From the NCBI GenBank assembly GCA_964626595.1, contig CAZVFU010000038.1, positions 1-21,638 of the forward strand: 21,638 nucleotides of DNA, given 5' to 3'. The stretch is from JAWLFI01 sp964626595 (GTDB lineage Bacteria; Bacteroidota; Bacteroidia; Chitinophagales; Saprospiraceae). The position numbers were made by a program, and so were the translations under genes. The stretch's first letter is position 1. Each line of letters starts with the position of its first letter. The notes beneath the pieces are model-generated. The model searched no databases, was not told the origin of the DNA, and saw only the letters and a program-made list of their open reading frames with translations. Below are positions 1 through 8,220 of the stretch, one piece after another.

Positions 1-2
1 TT

Positions 3-2009
3 AGACCCTTACTTTTTACCTTTATCCTTTCTATGGTGTCGGGACTGCTATTTTCGCAACAAGTCGACCGCATGGTCATCGTAGAGGAATTTACCAATGC
101 CTCTTGCCCCCCTTGCGCGGATCAAAACCCGGACTTTAATGATTTGTTGTTCCAAAACACAGATAACGTCATTCCCATTAAGTATCAAACGGCCTTTCCC
201 GGATTTGACCCCTATAATCAACAAAACCCAGGAGAAGTGGCTACACGACGGGCATTGTATGGAGTAAATGGTGTTCCAACAGCTACTATTGATGGTGTAG
301 TCCCTAATAATAATTATGGTGGCGGCGGGCTAAGTACCTGGATTGATGCAAATGGAAATGGTTATAATGGTGGTCCGTACGCGTACAATCAAGCCGTGTT
401 GGATTATGCCGCTAGTGTCCCGACTACTTTAGGAGTTGATGTTACAGCTGATGTTCCCAATTTTGAAGAAATGGGAACGGTAACTGTATCGATTACGAAT
501 GTGGATACCCTTCCGTTTACAGAGAACAGCAATCTATTTGTCGTCTTAGTAGAAAAAGAAAATGAATGGCCTCAACCTCCGGGATCAACCAACGAGGCGG
601 AATTTTTCGATGTCATGCGGAAAATGTATCCTTCAGACCAAGGTCTTTCCATAGGAGAGATTCCCGCAGATACTACCATCACCATAGATGTGGATGTGAT
701 GCTTCCTGACTATTTGTATAATTTGAGCGAATTATCGTTTGTGGCTTTTGTGCAAAGTCAATCCGATAGAACGATATATAATGCGGCAAAAACAGAGCGT
801 CTCCCCGTTCCTGCTATCTACCCCAATCTGGACTTTGTTGAAAACAACTCTTTTGCAACGGGATCCCTCTGTGAGCGGACTTTATTTCCTTCAGTAAATG
901 TGGTCAATAATGGAGGGCAAAGCATCACATCCTTCGACTTACTTACCAACATCAATGGAATGGTGACTACAGAAGCAATTACCGACACGATTTCGGTCGG
1001 AGATACCCTGCAAATCGAATTGGATTCCATGACACTAACCGGAGGCTCTGCCAATATCTTATTTTCGTATGAAAATGTGAATGGCTCTTCCGTACGCCCA
1101 GTCAATACGCTCGTCAATGAATCTGATGCCGAACTTATCCTGGCCGTGGAACAAGTCGATTTGTTCGATCTAGACTACGGTTTCGAGAATGATCCGGCGT
1201 TTACTGAAACGCCAGAAGGAGTCACCTTCGATAATCCGTCAGATTTTATGCGAATTGTAAATAGCGATAATGTAGGAACCGCTTCACCCGTAGGAGCTTA
1301 CGGACAAAGCGATAAATCGATGATAGTCAATTTCTTTGGATGGTCTCCAGTTGATTTTGATACTCAGGGAGAAATCCTATTTTCTCGAGAATTTTCCGTG
1401 GACGAAGATGCTTCAGAGATTATCATCACTTTTGATCGTGCTCATGCACAACGACGTAGCCCCCGCAGCGAGGACGCACTCCAGGGTTACATTTCATATG
1501 ATTGCGGATTAAACTGGACACTCGTATATGAAAAAATGGGTTCAGATCTCAGCACGCGTAACCCCATTAATACCTTTTTTGTACCCCGTTCCAATCAGTG
1601 GGAAACAGACAGTATTCGCATCACAAACATGCAAAATCAGCAGGCTCTATTTAAATTTGAAGTGGTTTCTGATGGTGGAAATAACCTTTTCCTGGATAAC
1701 GTAAAGTTAAATGGTATGCCCATTGTGAGTAGCGTCAATACAGTCATTTTCGATTCAGAACCGACTGTGTATCCGAACCCTAGCTCAGGTCAAAGCACCT
1801 TAGAATTTGAAGTTCCACAGCGCCAGCGTATAAATATCAGTTTATACAATGCCACAGGGCAGATCACTCATACGATAGCCGATCGCGAATTTCCAGCAGG
1901 AGCCCACCGATTACCGATTACCTTAGGGCAGAGTGGCACGGGTATGTACCGAATCTTATTTACGACAGCAGAAGGCAACCAGTCTATCCCTTTCGTTCTG
2001 AACCGATAG
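3..2009 (+). CDS. Omp28/thioredoxin-like secreted protein with T9SS sorting domain (5' end outside the window)
   Basis: The frame is open from base 3, and the ten residues before the first in-window ATG (base 33) continue a hydrophobic signal peptide ending near SGLLFSQQ. The true start therefore probably lies upstream, and 33 is an internal Met. Counting from that Met, residues 15-28 read VIVEEFTNASCPPC, the beta-strand plus CxxC (C25, C28) typical of the thioredoxin-like fold in Omp28-related Bacteroidota proteins. The middle (about 130-570) looks like beta-sandwich repeats rich in Asn and Asp. The last 80 residues (from YPNP at 580) are a type A T9SS C-terminal sorting domain, with the usual ISLYNATGQ strand and the GMYRILF near-end motif. 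The protein is thus expected to cross the outer membrane by T9SS and be released or anchored on the surface. Whether CPPC is redox-active or structural cannot be told. A hairpin terminator follows. The domain family call is solid; the physiological role is unknown. Confidence 0.85.
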   Translation, partial: RPLLFTFILSMVSGLLFSQQVDRMVIVEEFTNASCPPCADQNPDFNDLLFQNTDNVIPIKYQTAFPGFDPYNQQNPGEVATRRALYGVNGVPTATIDGVVPNNNYGGGGLSTWIDANGNGYNGGPYAYNQAVLDYAASVPTTLGVDVTADVPNFEEMGTVTVSITNVDTLPFTENSNLFVVLVEKENEWPQPPGSTNEAEFFDVMRKMYPSDQGLSIGEIPADTTITIDVDVMLPDYLYNLSELSFVAFVQSQSDRTIYNAAKTERLPVPAIYPNLDFVENNSFATGSLCERTLFPSVNVVNNGGQSITSFDLLTNINGMVTTEAITDTISVGDTLQIELDSMTLTGGSANILFSYENVNGSSVRPVNTLVNESDAELILAVEQVDLFDLDYGFENDPAFTETPEGVTFDNPSDFMRIVNSDNVGTASPVGAYGQSDKSMIVNFFGWSPVDFDTQGEILFSREFSVDEDASEIIITFDRAHAQRRSPRSEDALQGYISYDCGLNWTLVYEKMGSDLSTRNPINTFFVPRSNQWETDSIRITNMQNQQALFKFEVVSDGGNNLFLDNVKLNGMPIVSSVNTVIFDSEPTVYPNPSSGQSTLEFEVPQRQRINISLYNATGQITHTIADREFPAGAHRLPITLGQSGTGMYRILFTTAEGNQSIPFVLNR

Positions 2010-2040
2010 GCACTCCTTCTTAGATTTCATTTACATCTAT

Positions 2041-2076
2041 AGCGTCTACTGATTCATTTCAGTAGGCGCTTTTTTA
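2041..2076 (+). terminator. Rho-independent terminator of the T9SS cargo gene
   Basis: A 12-base-pair stem (2041-2052 with 2059-2070, AGCGTCTACTGA / TCAGTAGGCGCT, one G-U pair) closes a 6-base loop and is followed directly by a T run. It lies 31 bases after the stop codon. Confidence 0.85.
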
Positions 2077-2079
2077 TGT

Positions 2080-2110
2080 TTTGGGCGTATCCCCGGGCTC
2101 GCTATCTTTG
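2080..2110 (+). promoter_or_regulatory. Consensus Bacteroidota sigma-A promoter
   Basis: TTTG at 2080-2083, exactly 19 bases, then TATCTTTG at 2103-2110. This is a full match to the published Bacteroidota -33/-7 consensus (TTTG-N19-TAnnTTTG). Transcription would start near 2116 and read the hairpin-rich segment below. No credible gene starts just downstream, so the promoter either drives a non-coding RNA or a long leader, or is a chance feature of a repeat element. The -33 box sits only 4 bases after the T run of the preceding terminator. Confidence 0.5.
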
Positions 2111-2277
2111 CGAAATACCAGCCATCTCCTCTCTATATAGCACCCCCTCCATGACAAGTCTGTTGCCAGATGCCCGGGGTCAGGCTGCTCCGGGCTCCAC
2201 CTTCGTTCGGCCCTCAGCCTCTTATCGCGGCTTTCGGGCTCCCTTCGGGACCCTCCACATCCTTTACGCGTAGCAAA
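2081..2277 (+). repeat. GC-rich, hairpin-rich intergenic element (repeat-like or ncRNA)
   Basis: This ~195-base block is clearly more GC-rich than the AT-rich DNA after it. An 8-base inverted repeat, CCCCGGGC at 2091-2098 and GCCCGGGG at 2172-2179, brackets its first half. A hairpin at 2236-2253 (GGG-c-TCCC / GGGACCC, loop TTC) and a weaker GGGCT/GGCCC stem lie in the second half. The ends read GGGCGTATCC and CATCCTTTACGCG. From memory this resembles an intergenic repeat of many Bacteroidota genomes that opens with GGGCGT and closes with a (T)AACGC-like end; copy number cannot be tested here. A 65-codon reading frame crosses it but has no protein-like character. Confidence 0.45.
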
Positions 2278-2922
2278 TCGTTAGCTTGACCAGATCAGCG
2301 ATCACATCTTCTATCCCGTTATACAAAACAGAAAGAATCCCATAAAGTACGGTAATGGATATCAGAAAAGATATTAACATATCAAAGAATATATATTCTT
2401 AATAATCACAATGACAGTTACTTATAAACCCTAAAAACTCTATATTTGATGTGGAAAGAAAGAAGAACAAAAAAGAACAACTTCCCTTTTTTACTTTTTT
2501 CAGGGGCTTACATATATATCATAATCTTCATGTTCTAACAAGTCCTTTTTCCTCTCTTTTTTTGCACTAGGATATCCCTATTTTAACCACTGGAAATTTA
2601 AATTCTTATTCACATCTTTCTGATTTGGACTTTTTCAAAATGGTAGTAAATGAAACACATAATCAGTATTAAAAGGACGAATAGGGTTCACTTAGAAGTT
2701 GAATAAGTCATATCTTAATGTTAGTAAGTTAACACACAATGATTTAAAGATCATATTATCCACATGTTAACACTCTTAATAATAGTAGTAGTTTTTATTT
2801 AAATATATAATATCAATACTAATACAGAAAAAAATTGTTGGTAAGAGATCACGTATCTTTACTTCTGTAAAAATGATAGATTTATGACCCTAAGAGACCC
2901 TGCAAACTGTTAAGAACAACAT
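2278..2922. other. AT-rich non-coding stretch upstream of the haem A synthase gene
   Basis: About 640 bases without a plausible gene. It holds poly-A and poly-T runs and two direct copies of GTTAACAC (2728-2735 and 2766-2773), whose GTTAAC core is palindromic. These could be protein sites, but I cannot assign them. Nothing else was recognised. Confidence 0.5.
2835..2861 (+). promoter_or_regulatory. Possible promoter of the haem A synthase gene
   Basis: TTG at 2835-2837 and TATCTTTA at 2854-2861 approximate the Bacteroidota -33/-7 elements, with 16 bases between them and one mismatch in the -7 box. The -7 box ends about 60 bases before the ATG. The spacing is shorter than ideal, so this is tentative. 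Confidence 0.25.
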
Positions 2923-3978
2923 ATGCAATACGATAAAAGAATAACATACTGGTTGTGGATAGGACTCGCTATGGTTCTCATCCAGGTATTGATAGGAGGC
3001 ATCACGCGCCTCACGGATAGTGGGTTGAGTATTACGGAATGGGAATTAGTGGAGGGCATTGTGCCTCCCTTGACTGAAGATGCCTGGGAAGAAGCGTTTG
3101 ATCTCTATAAAACAGCGGCCAAAACGCAGTATGAACGCTTGCATGCTGATATGTCTTTATCGGAATTTAAGTGGATTTACTTCTGGGAATGGATACATCG
3201 CTTTTGGGCTCGCTTTATGGGCCTGGTCTTCCTTATTCCTCTTCTCTATTTTGCATCTCGTTCGATGATCGATCGACCGTTGCGCAATCACCTCATCGTC
3301 GTTTTTCTATTTGCAGCCTCTGCCGGCATTTTTGGTTGGTTTATGGTAGCCAGTGGATTGAATAATGATGATCGAACCTGGGTCAATGCTTATAATCTCA
3401 TTACTCATCTATTTATAGCTGCTTGTACCGTCTCCGCGATTTACTGGACTCTTTTGTTTGTGCGTACCCCTCGGAATCGGATCAAAAAACATCGGGGCTT
3501 CCACCGCCTATTGCTGCTATTAATCTTTCTATTGCTCATCCAGTTTTTGTGGGGCGGATTGATGGCAGGTATGCGCGCAGGCCTATTACATCCACATTGG
3601 CCCTTTTTTGTACAAAGTGATTCCTTTTACGCAGCCTTAGACCAACAGACCTTACTTTCGCGTGCAAATTGGATGGATTACGAACCGGCGGTTTCTGTTA
3701 AAGCAGCTGTACAACTCGGGCATCGCATCATGGCCTACATTGTGGCTATATTTTCTTTATTCGTTGCTCACCGATTGTATCATCACTACTTCGATGATCG
3801 CCTAAGAGCTGTAAGTGTTCGAATTGCCCTTTTTGTATTGATACAATTTGTATTAGGTGTACTCACCGTCTTATTTTCTGTCGGAAGTATTCCTGTATTT
3901 TGGGGAGTCGTTCATCAGTTTTTTGCCTTTTTACTGCTCTTAGCCATATTAAAAGCAAAGTTTTATGTTCGCGCTTAG
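2923..3978 (+). CDS. ctaA: Haem A synthase, COX15/CtaA family
   Basis: This inner-membrane enzyme oxidises the C8 methyl group of haem O to the formyl group of haem A, the cofactor of aa3-type cytochrome c oxidase. The 351-residue length and eight hydrophobic segments fit the long COX15 type found in mitochondria and alphaproteobacteria. The N-terminal signature GGITRLTDSGLSITEW (25-40) is present, as are the four conserved haem-ligand histidines, one each in EWIHRFWAR (H92), LITHLFIA (H162), LGHRIMAY (H267) and VVHQFFAF (H331). The loop between helices 1 and 2 carries the usual PP(L/F)..W..F..Y..T.QY pattern. The start at ATG 2923 gives a short polar tip before helix 1, as expected. The gene stands alone, with no protohaem farnesyltransferase or oxidase subunit beside it, and runs convergently into the LytTR regulator with 13 bases between the stop codons. 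The family is certain; the symbol could equally be given as cox15. Confidence 0.93.
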   Translation: MQYDKRITYWLWIGLAMVLIQVLIGGITRLTDSGLSITEWELVEGIVPPLTEDAWEEAFDLYKTAAKTQYERLHADMSLSEFKWIYFWEWIHRFWARFMGLVFLIPLLYFASRSMIDRPLRNHLIVVFLFAASAGIFGWFMVASGLNNDDRTWVNAYNLITHLFIAACTVSAIYWTLLFVRTPRNRIKKHRGFHRLLLLLIFLLLIQFLWGGLMAGMRAGLLHPHWPFFVQSDSFYAALDQQTLLSRANWMDYEPAVSVKAAVQLGHRIMAYIVAIFSLFVAHRLYHHYFDDRLRAVSVRIALFVLIQFVLGVLTVLFSVGSIPVFWGVVHQFFAFLLLLAILKAKFYVRA

Positions 3979-3991
3979 CTAAACAAACCGC

Positions 3992-4729
3992 CTACTTTCC
4001 CTGCAGCCATTCTTTAAACTGGGGTGATCTTTGAGTGCTACTGCAGGGTTTTTCATCCTGAGGAGGAGGAGGATTCAGCGTGAGCTGAAGCCGCGATTTG
4101 GTTGTTCGCTGCAATTTTGAAATGGCTTTTCTATGAATAATAAATTGACGGTTGATACGGAAATAGTCTTCATTCACGCAGGTCGTTTCTAATTCATCCA
4201 TACTCATGGATACCGGGTATTTCTTTCCCTCAAAAGTCATGAGGAAAGGAAGATGATTGTACATAAAGTAATAGGCGACCTGATCGTAAGGAACCACCTT
4301 AAAACGCCCGCGTATTTCTATAAGGTGCCGGTTTCCGCTAATGGGATGTTGACCATTTGTATCCTCCTTTGAAATAAAATGCTGCTTGTACTTGGACAAT
4401 GCTCTTGCCAGCACCTCCCTTTTTACCGGTTTTAAGATATAGTCTACCGTCAAATATTTGAACGCTTCCAAACTGCGGTCATTATAAGCCGTGGCAAAAA
4501 TGATGGGCGCTTCGATATCCCGCTTTTCTAGCAAATTAAAACTATCGCCATCTCCCAGGGATATATCCAGAAAGACCAGATCTATATTTTTGGGATGCTC
4601 AAAGTAAGACAGCGCTTCCTCTAAGCTATGGAGAACAGCTATGACCTCCACTTCTGGGTCTGTTTGATGAATTAAACGTTGTAAGCGTTGTGCTGCAGGC
4701 ATTTCATCTTCCACTATAACCACTTTCAT
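3992..4729 (-). CDS. LytTR-family response regulator
   Basis: This is a 245-residue AlgR/LytR-type DNA-binding response regulator. The receiver domain (1-120) has the acidic pair E7/D8, phosphoacceptor D55 in LVFLDISL, the switch residue T80 and K100 in YILKPV. A linker of about 15 residues leads to a LytTR domain (about 132-245), recognisable by the RFKVVPYDQVAYYF strand, the YFRINRQFIIHRKAI segment and the terminal FKEWL helix. Its ATG overlaps the stop codon of the upstream kinase by 4 bases (ATGA, 4726-4729), so the pair is translationally coupled and should be cognate partners. LytTR regulators usually bind direct repeats upstream of their targets. The shared intergenic region at 8061-8220, which serves its own operon and the cytochrome/YceI operon, is the obvious place to look. 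Confidence 0.93.
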   Translation of the reverse strand: MKVVIVEDEMPAAQRLQRLIHQTDPEVEVIAVLHSLEEALSYFEHPKNIDLVFLDISLGDGDSFNLLEKRDIEAPIIFATAYNDRSLEAFKYLTVDYILKPVKREVLARALSKYKQHFISKEDTNGQHPISGNRHLIEIRGRFKVVPYDQVAYYFMYNHLPFLMTFEGKKYPVSMSMDELETTCVNEDYFRINRQFIIHRKAISKLQRTTKSRLQLTLNPPPPQDEKPCSSTQRSPQFKEWLQGK

Positions 4730-7500
4730 ATTTTCTTATCTTTTATGATCGGAAGTTTGACTTCAAAGGTGTCTTCATCAGACCTTATCGCTACGGATTT
4801 ACCGGTAATATTTTTATACTGTACTTGAATAGATTCAAGGCCAAAGCCCGTAGAATCTTCAAGTTGAGTTCTTGCTTGCTTTTTATTGCTTACAATTATA
4901 TAATCTGATTGAATATAAATATCAATTTCTAGCGGCCTTTGGAGCGAAACGACATTGTGTTTGACTGCATTTTCCACCAACAATTGAATACTAAAGGGGA
5001 TTACATAATTATGCTTAGATACATTTCCATGGATACGATAGAATAAGGCCTTCCCAAAGCGATGCTTTAGTAAATAAAAATAGCGCTCTACTATATCTAG
5101 TTCTTCCCGAATGGTAATTACTGATTCTTTTCTAAATTGTAACATATCTCTGTAGAAATCAGAGAGATGCTCGATGTAGGTTACTGCCTCTTCCGGATCT
5201 TCTTCCACGATATTGAGTAAGGTATTAAAGTTATTAAACATAAAATGGGGATTAATCTGACTCTTAATCGTTTCTAATTCAGAGCGAATTCGAGCCGCTT
5301 TAAGCTCCTCCATTCTTTTATTTCTACGAATAATATAACGCGAGATTAAAGTGATAACTATTAATGTTAATACGGCTATTAAAATTTGAAACCACAGCCG
5401 TTGCCAAAGAGCGGGTTCGATCGTAAAATGTATTTTTTTTATGGTTGGTTGAAGAAAAGACGAATGTAAATCTGCCTCAACGATAAACGTGTAGTCGTCG
5501 GGAGGGAGATTGGGATAAACCGCACTGTGATCCTGACTATACTGCCATCCGATATCGTAATTTTCTATGCGATATCGATAAGAAATCGCGCTGGGATCAT
5601 TCATCCAGTGTCCTTTAAAGAGAATCCGAAAGGTGTTTTTTGTAAAGGGAACAGTAACCTCATTGGAACCGGTTGTAAAAAGCTCATCGCCCAGGGAATA
5701 ATTAAGAATACGCAGGGAAACCTGAAAAGGATGGCTTTTCTGAGGGATATAATGAAAGAGCGAGGGTCCCTGAGCCCACCAGAGATGATCCTGATCATCC
5801 AAGTCATAAGCATGAGTAAAAAGATAGGGATATTCTGAAGTGTATTGGGGATAAAGTGGAACAGAATAACGGTTTTCGGGCTGATGTATATGTATGCCAT
5901 CCTCCATCAAAAAGTATAGATATCCCCACTTGTCTTTTGTCATGGCTAAACAACTGCGGTCATCTAAAAAATGCAGCGTATCCAAAGTGTTTCGATCCAA
6001 ATACCGTACCCCTGATTCCGAACTTGCAGCATATAGACCCTTATCATCCTGCATCAGTTGATAGATCGTAGACTTTCCAAAGAAGGAAGAAATATTACCT
6101 TTTTGGTCCACGCGAAGTAAGCCACGGCGATCTTTGGCTAACCACAAAATCCTATCTTTATCAATAGCTGCGTCATAAATGTATTGGGATTGGGGAATAG
6201 AATCATATAAGTTAACAATGGCTTGGTGCGTGTTGACATCAAGAATGGAAAGGCCGCCCAGTGTTGCAGCTAAAACTATACTATCCTGAACATGTATACT
6301 GAGTACATTGTCATTGATCAGACCTTGAGACTCCGTTAGGTGTTCCACTCGGTCCTGCTTCACCTTAATTACAAAGATACCCTGACCAAATGAAGCGCAC
6401 CAGAGTTCTTGTTTTTCAGGAATCCATTCCAGGTCCAACAGATTATAATTGGATAAATAATGATGTAAAACGGTCTTTTTCCCGGGATGATAAGTAAATA
6501 ACCCCTTATTTGTTCCTAAAAAAAGTAGAGAATCGACAGCAGCTATGCACTGAACCGGAGGTGTAGGAGGTTGATACTGCTTGAGATGGGTGGGAACCAC
6601 AATGAGTTGATCCTGGGTGTTAACTAACCACATTTGATTTTGTTGATCTATCCATACATTTTGCCAAACATCTTTAGGATGAGTCATGACAGCTTGGATA
6701 TCCGTATAATTTGGACCTGAAGTTTTCCAAATCGTATCTTTATCAATCACAAATACATCCTTCGAAGCGCTAGCTACTATTCCTCTTGCAGATAAGGATT
6801 TTGAGAATAGTGTGTCTACCGTTGTGGGACTAATGGAAAATATAGTTCCCTCATAATCGACGGCCAGAATCGTAGAATCTGTGTCATAGGGATGGGTCAG
6901 ATGCAAGAGGAAATGAGAGGGAAGAATAAGCTCGGGTGAAGATGAGGAAGGGATGCGAACCAAGCCTCTATCCGTAGCCAGGCAGATGAGTCCTGTCCGA
7001 GTGATGGATACATCATAAATGTCTTGCGAAGGAAACCCCTGTTTCAATGAATAATGAGTGACGGAAGAATCGGTATGAAGGATGTGAAGGCCATCTCCAT
7101 AGGTAGCGATCAGAAGATCCTGATTTGGTGAGAAAACAAATTTCTGTATCGGGTGGGATAGAGATAAGACTTGCGGGAAAAAGGGTTTAAATGAATACCC
7201 ATTAAAAAGGAGTAAAGTACCATTATCTAAGCCGATAAGCTGGTTTTGATGATAAGATGTAATGGCTAAAATTTCTTTCTTTTCCAGGCTATCAGGAAGA
7301 GAAAAAACATTCCAATCACGCCCATCAAAGCTAAATAAACCCTTTTCTGTACCTAAAAAGACACTTCCTGCAGGGTCTTTGTACAGACAAGAAATCTGAC
7401 TGGCTTTAAGCTGTCTGGGCAAATCGTAGCGCAACTCCAAAGACTGAGCAAGCACTGAGCAGGACAGAAAGTAAAACAAAAAGATACTCCAGCGAATCAC
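4726..7500 (-). CDS. Periplasmic beta-propeller sensor histidine kinase (Reg_prop/Y_Y_Y/LytS-type)
   Basis: This 924-residue sensor has a signal peptide (1-19, cut near VLAQS), then a long periplasmic region (about 25-590) of Reg_prop-type propeller blades such as AGSVFLGTEKGLFSFDG. A Y_Y_Y domain (about 610-695, with the YRYRIENYDIGWQYS motif) follows, then one membrane helix (about 704-726), a short coiled segment, and a cytoplasmic His_kinase domain with INPHFMFNNFN (phospho-acceptor H752). The ATPase has its N box at LLVENAVKHN (N844) and a G-rich TGFGLESI near 884-891. This is the LytS/YehU class, which partners LytTR regulators. The start codon is GTG (7498-7500), and it overlaps the stop of the upstream YceI gene by 4 bases (GTGA). 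In Bacteroidota such propellers often sense polysaccharides, but those usually sit next to SusCD genes. Here the neighbours are redox-type envelope proteins, so the ligand is unknown. Confidence 0.92.
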   Translation of the reverse strand: MIRWSIFLFYFLSCSVLAQSLELRYDLPRQLKASQISCLYKDPAGSVFLGTEKGLFSFDGRDWNVFSLPDSLEKKEILAITSYHQNQLIGLDNGTLLLFNGYSFKPFFPQVLSLSHPIQKFVFSPNQDLLIATYGDGLHILHTDSSVTHYSLKQGFPSQDIYDVSITRTGLICLATDRGLVRIPSSSSPELILPSHFLLHLTHPYDTDSTILAVDYEGTIFSISPTTVDTLFSKSLSARGIVASASKDVFVIDKDTIWKTSGPNYTDIQAVMTHPKDVWQNVWIDQQNQMWLVNTQDQLIVVPTHLKQYQPPTPPVQCIAAVDSLLFLGTNKGLFTYHPGKKTVLHHYLSNYNLLDLEWIPEKQELWCASFGQGIFVIKVKQDRVEHLTESQGLINDNVLSIHVQDSIVLAATLGGLSILDVNTHQAIVNLYDSIPQSQYIYDAAIDKDRILWLAKDRRGLLRVDQKGNISSFFGKSTIYQLMQDDKGLYAASSESGVRYLDRNTLDTLHFLDDRSCLAMTKDKWGYLYFLMEDGIHIHQPENRYSVPLYPQYTSEYPYLFTHAYDLDDQDHLWWAQGPSLFHYIPQKSHPFQVSLRILNYSLGDELFTTGSNEVTVPFTKNTFRILFKGHWMNDPSAISYRYRIENYDIGWQYSQDHSAVYPNLPPDDYTFIVEADLHSSFLQPTIKKIHFTIEPALWQRLWFQILIAVLTLIVITLISRYIIRRNKRMEELKAARIRSELETIKSQINPHFMFNNFNTLLNIVEEDPEEAVTYIEHLSDFYRDMLQFRKESVITIREELDIVERYFYLLKHRFGKALFYRIHGNVSKHNYVIPFSIQLLVENAVKHNVVSLQRPLEIDIYIQSDYIIVSNKKQARTQLEDSTGFGLESIQVQYKNITGKSVAIRSDEDTFEVKLPIIKDKKI

Positions 7501-8060
7501 GGTTTAGGCGTATTTTTCACTTCAAGTTGTATATGAATAAGCGGAGCAATTTTCATTTGAACAATGCGGGGAATGCGGATATCATAGTCCGCCAGCCTAA
7601 TGTAGAAGTCAGATAAAATAGAAATACGATTTTCCTGAACTTCTATGGTATTTTCTATAATTTCCTCCCCTTCCACGCCATGAATACGAAAAGACCCCTT
7701 GGTTTTTACTTGATATATTCCCGGCTTTTGATAGTTTATAGGAGCTAATATTTTACCAGTGTAGGTTAATTGGGGATAAACATTTGACTCCATATAGTTT
7801 TCGTTGAAATGTTGTCGCTGGAGATCTGAATTAAAGCCATCAAAACTTTTTACAGGAACTTGAAAAGCAAAGGTATTGCGCAAGGTATCTATGACCCCAA
7901 CTACCTTGGTAGATTGAGCTCGTATTTGTTCCTGTGGTGCATCGGAGTGAAAATTAACGTCACCAGAAAAGGAAAGAATAGATGATTCATTTTCCTGGGC
8001 TGTCAGGTTAAACATCATCAAGCAAAAAAAAGCAAGGAAGTAAAATCTATGAAACATCAT
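7497..8060 (-). CDS. YceI-like periplasmic lipid-binding protein (first paralogue)
   Basis: A 187-residue exported protein: signal peptide 1-22 (ending NLTAQ), then a single YceI-like lipocalin fold. The family signatures are the FSGDVNFHSDAP opening strand, QHFNENYMESNVYPQLTYTG (about 83-102) and GSFRIHGVEGE (about 122-132), where canonical YceI has the LTIKGVTKPV-type strand. YceI proteins bind isoprenoid chains such as polyprenols or quinones in the periplasm; the ligand here is not known. It is the first gene of a three-gene operon and overlaps the sensor kinase by 4 bases, which is unusual for a YceI protein and suggests a sensory accessory role. It is a clear paralogue of the YceI protein at 9766-10317, sharing HFNENYMES exactly. 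Two adjacent ATG codons (8060 and 8057) are possible starts. Confidence 0.85.
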   Translation of the reverse strand: MMFHRFYFLAFFCLMMFNLTAQENESSILSFSGDVNFHSDAPQEQIRAQSTKVVGVIDTLRNTFAFQVPVKSFDGFNSDLQRQHFNENYMESNVYPQLTYTGKILAPINYQKPGIYQVKTKGSFRIHGVEGEEIIENTIEVQENRISILSDFYIRLADYDIRIPRIVQMKIAPLIHIQLEVKNTPKP

Positions 8061-8220
8061 ACCCTACGGCTTTATCTATGTCCAGCTATATAACGAAGAT
8101 ACAGCTCCTTTTGGTTCTCCGGTATTTTCCCTGCTCCCATTCAATGTAAAATATTCCCATTCACATCGTTTAAAGGATAGAAATCAAATGATTAGCCTGT
8201 ATTATTCGTAATCTTGTAGT
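8061..8220. promoter_or_regulatory. Divergent promoter region between the sensor operon and the cytochrome/YceI operon
   Basis: These 160 bases must carry promoters for both operons. On the minus strand TATCTTCG (complement of 8094-8101) is a one-mismatch -7 box 34 bases before the YceI ATG. On the plus strand TAATCTTG (8210-8217) is also one mismatch from TAnnTTTG but ends only 3 bases before the ATG, so a leaderless transcript would be needed. No perfect match was found. The LytTR regulator encoded by the minus-strand operon is a plausible binder here, by inference from position only. Confidence 0.4.

Noticed and set aside
2076..2273. 65-codon plus-strand reading frame in the GC-rich element
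   Set aside because: It begins inside the terminator T run, has no recognisable domain, and its composition follows the hairpins of the element.
5527..6071. Several frames on both strands within the sensor kinase gene
   Set aside because: They are out-of-frame shadows of a 924-codon gene with clear domain structure.
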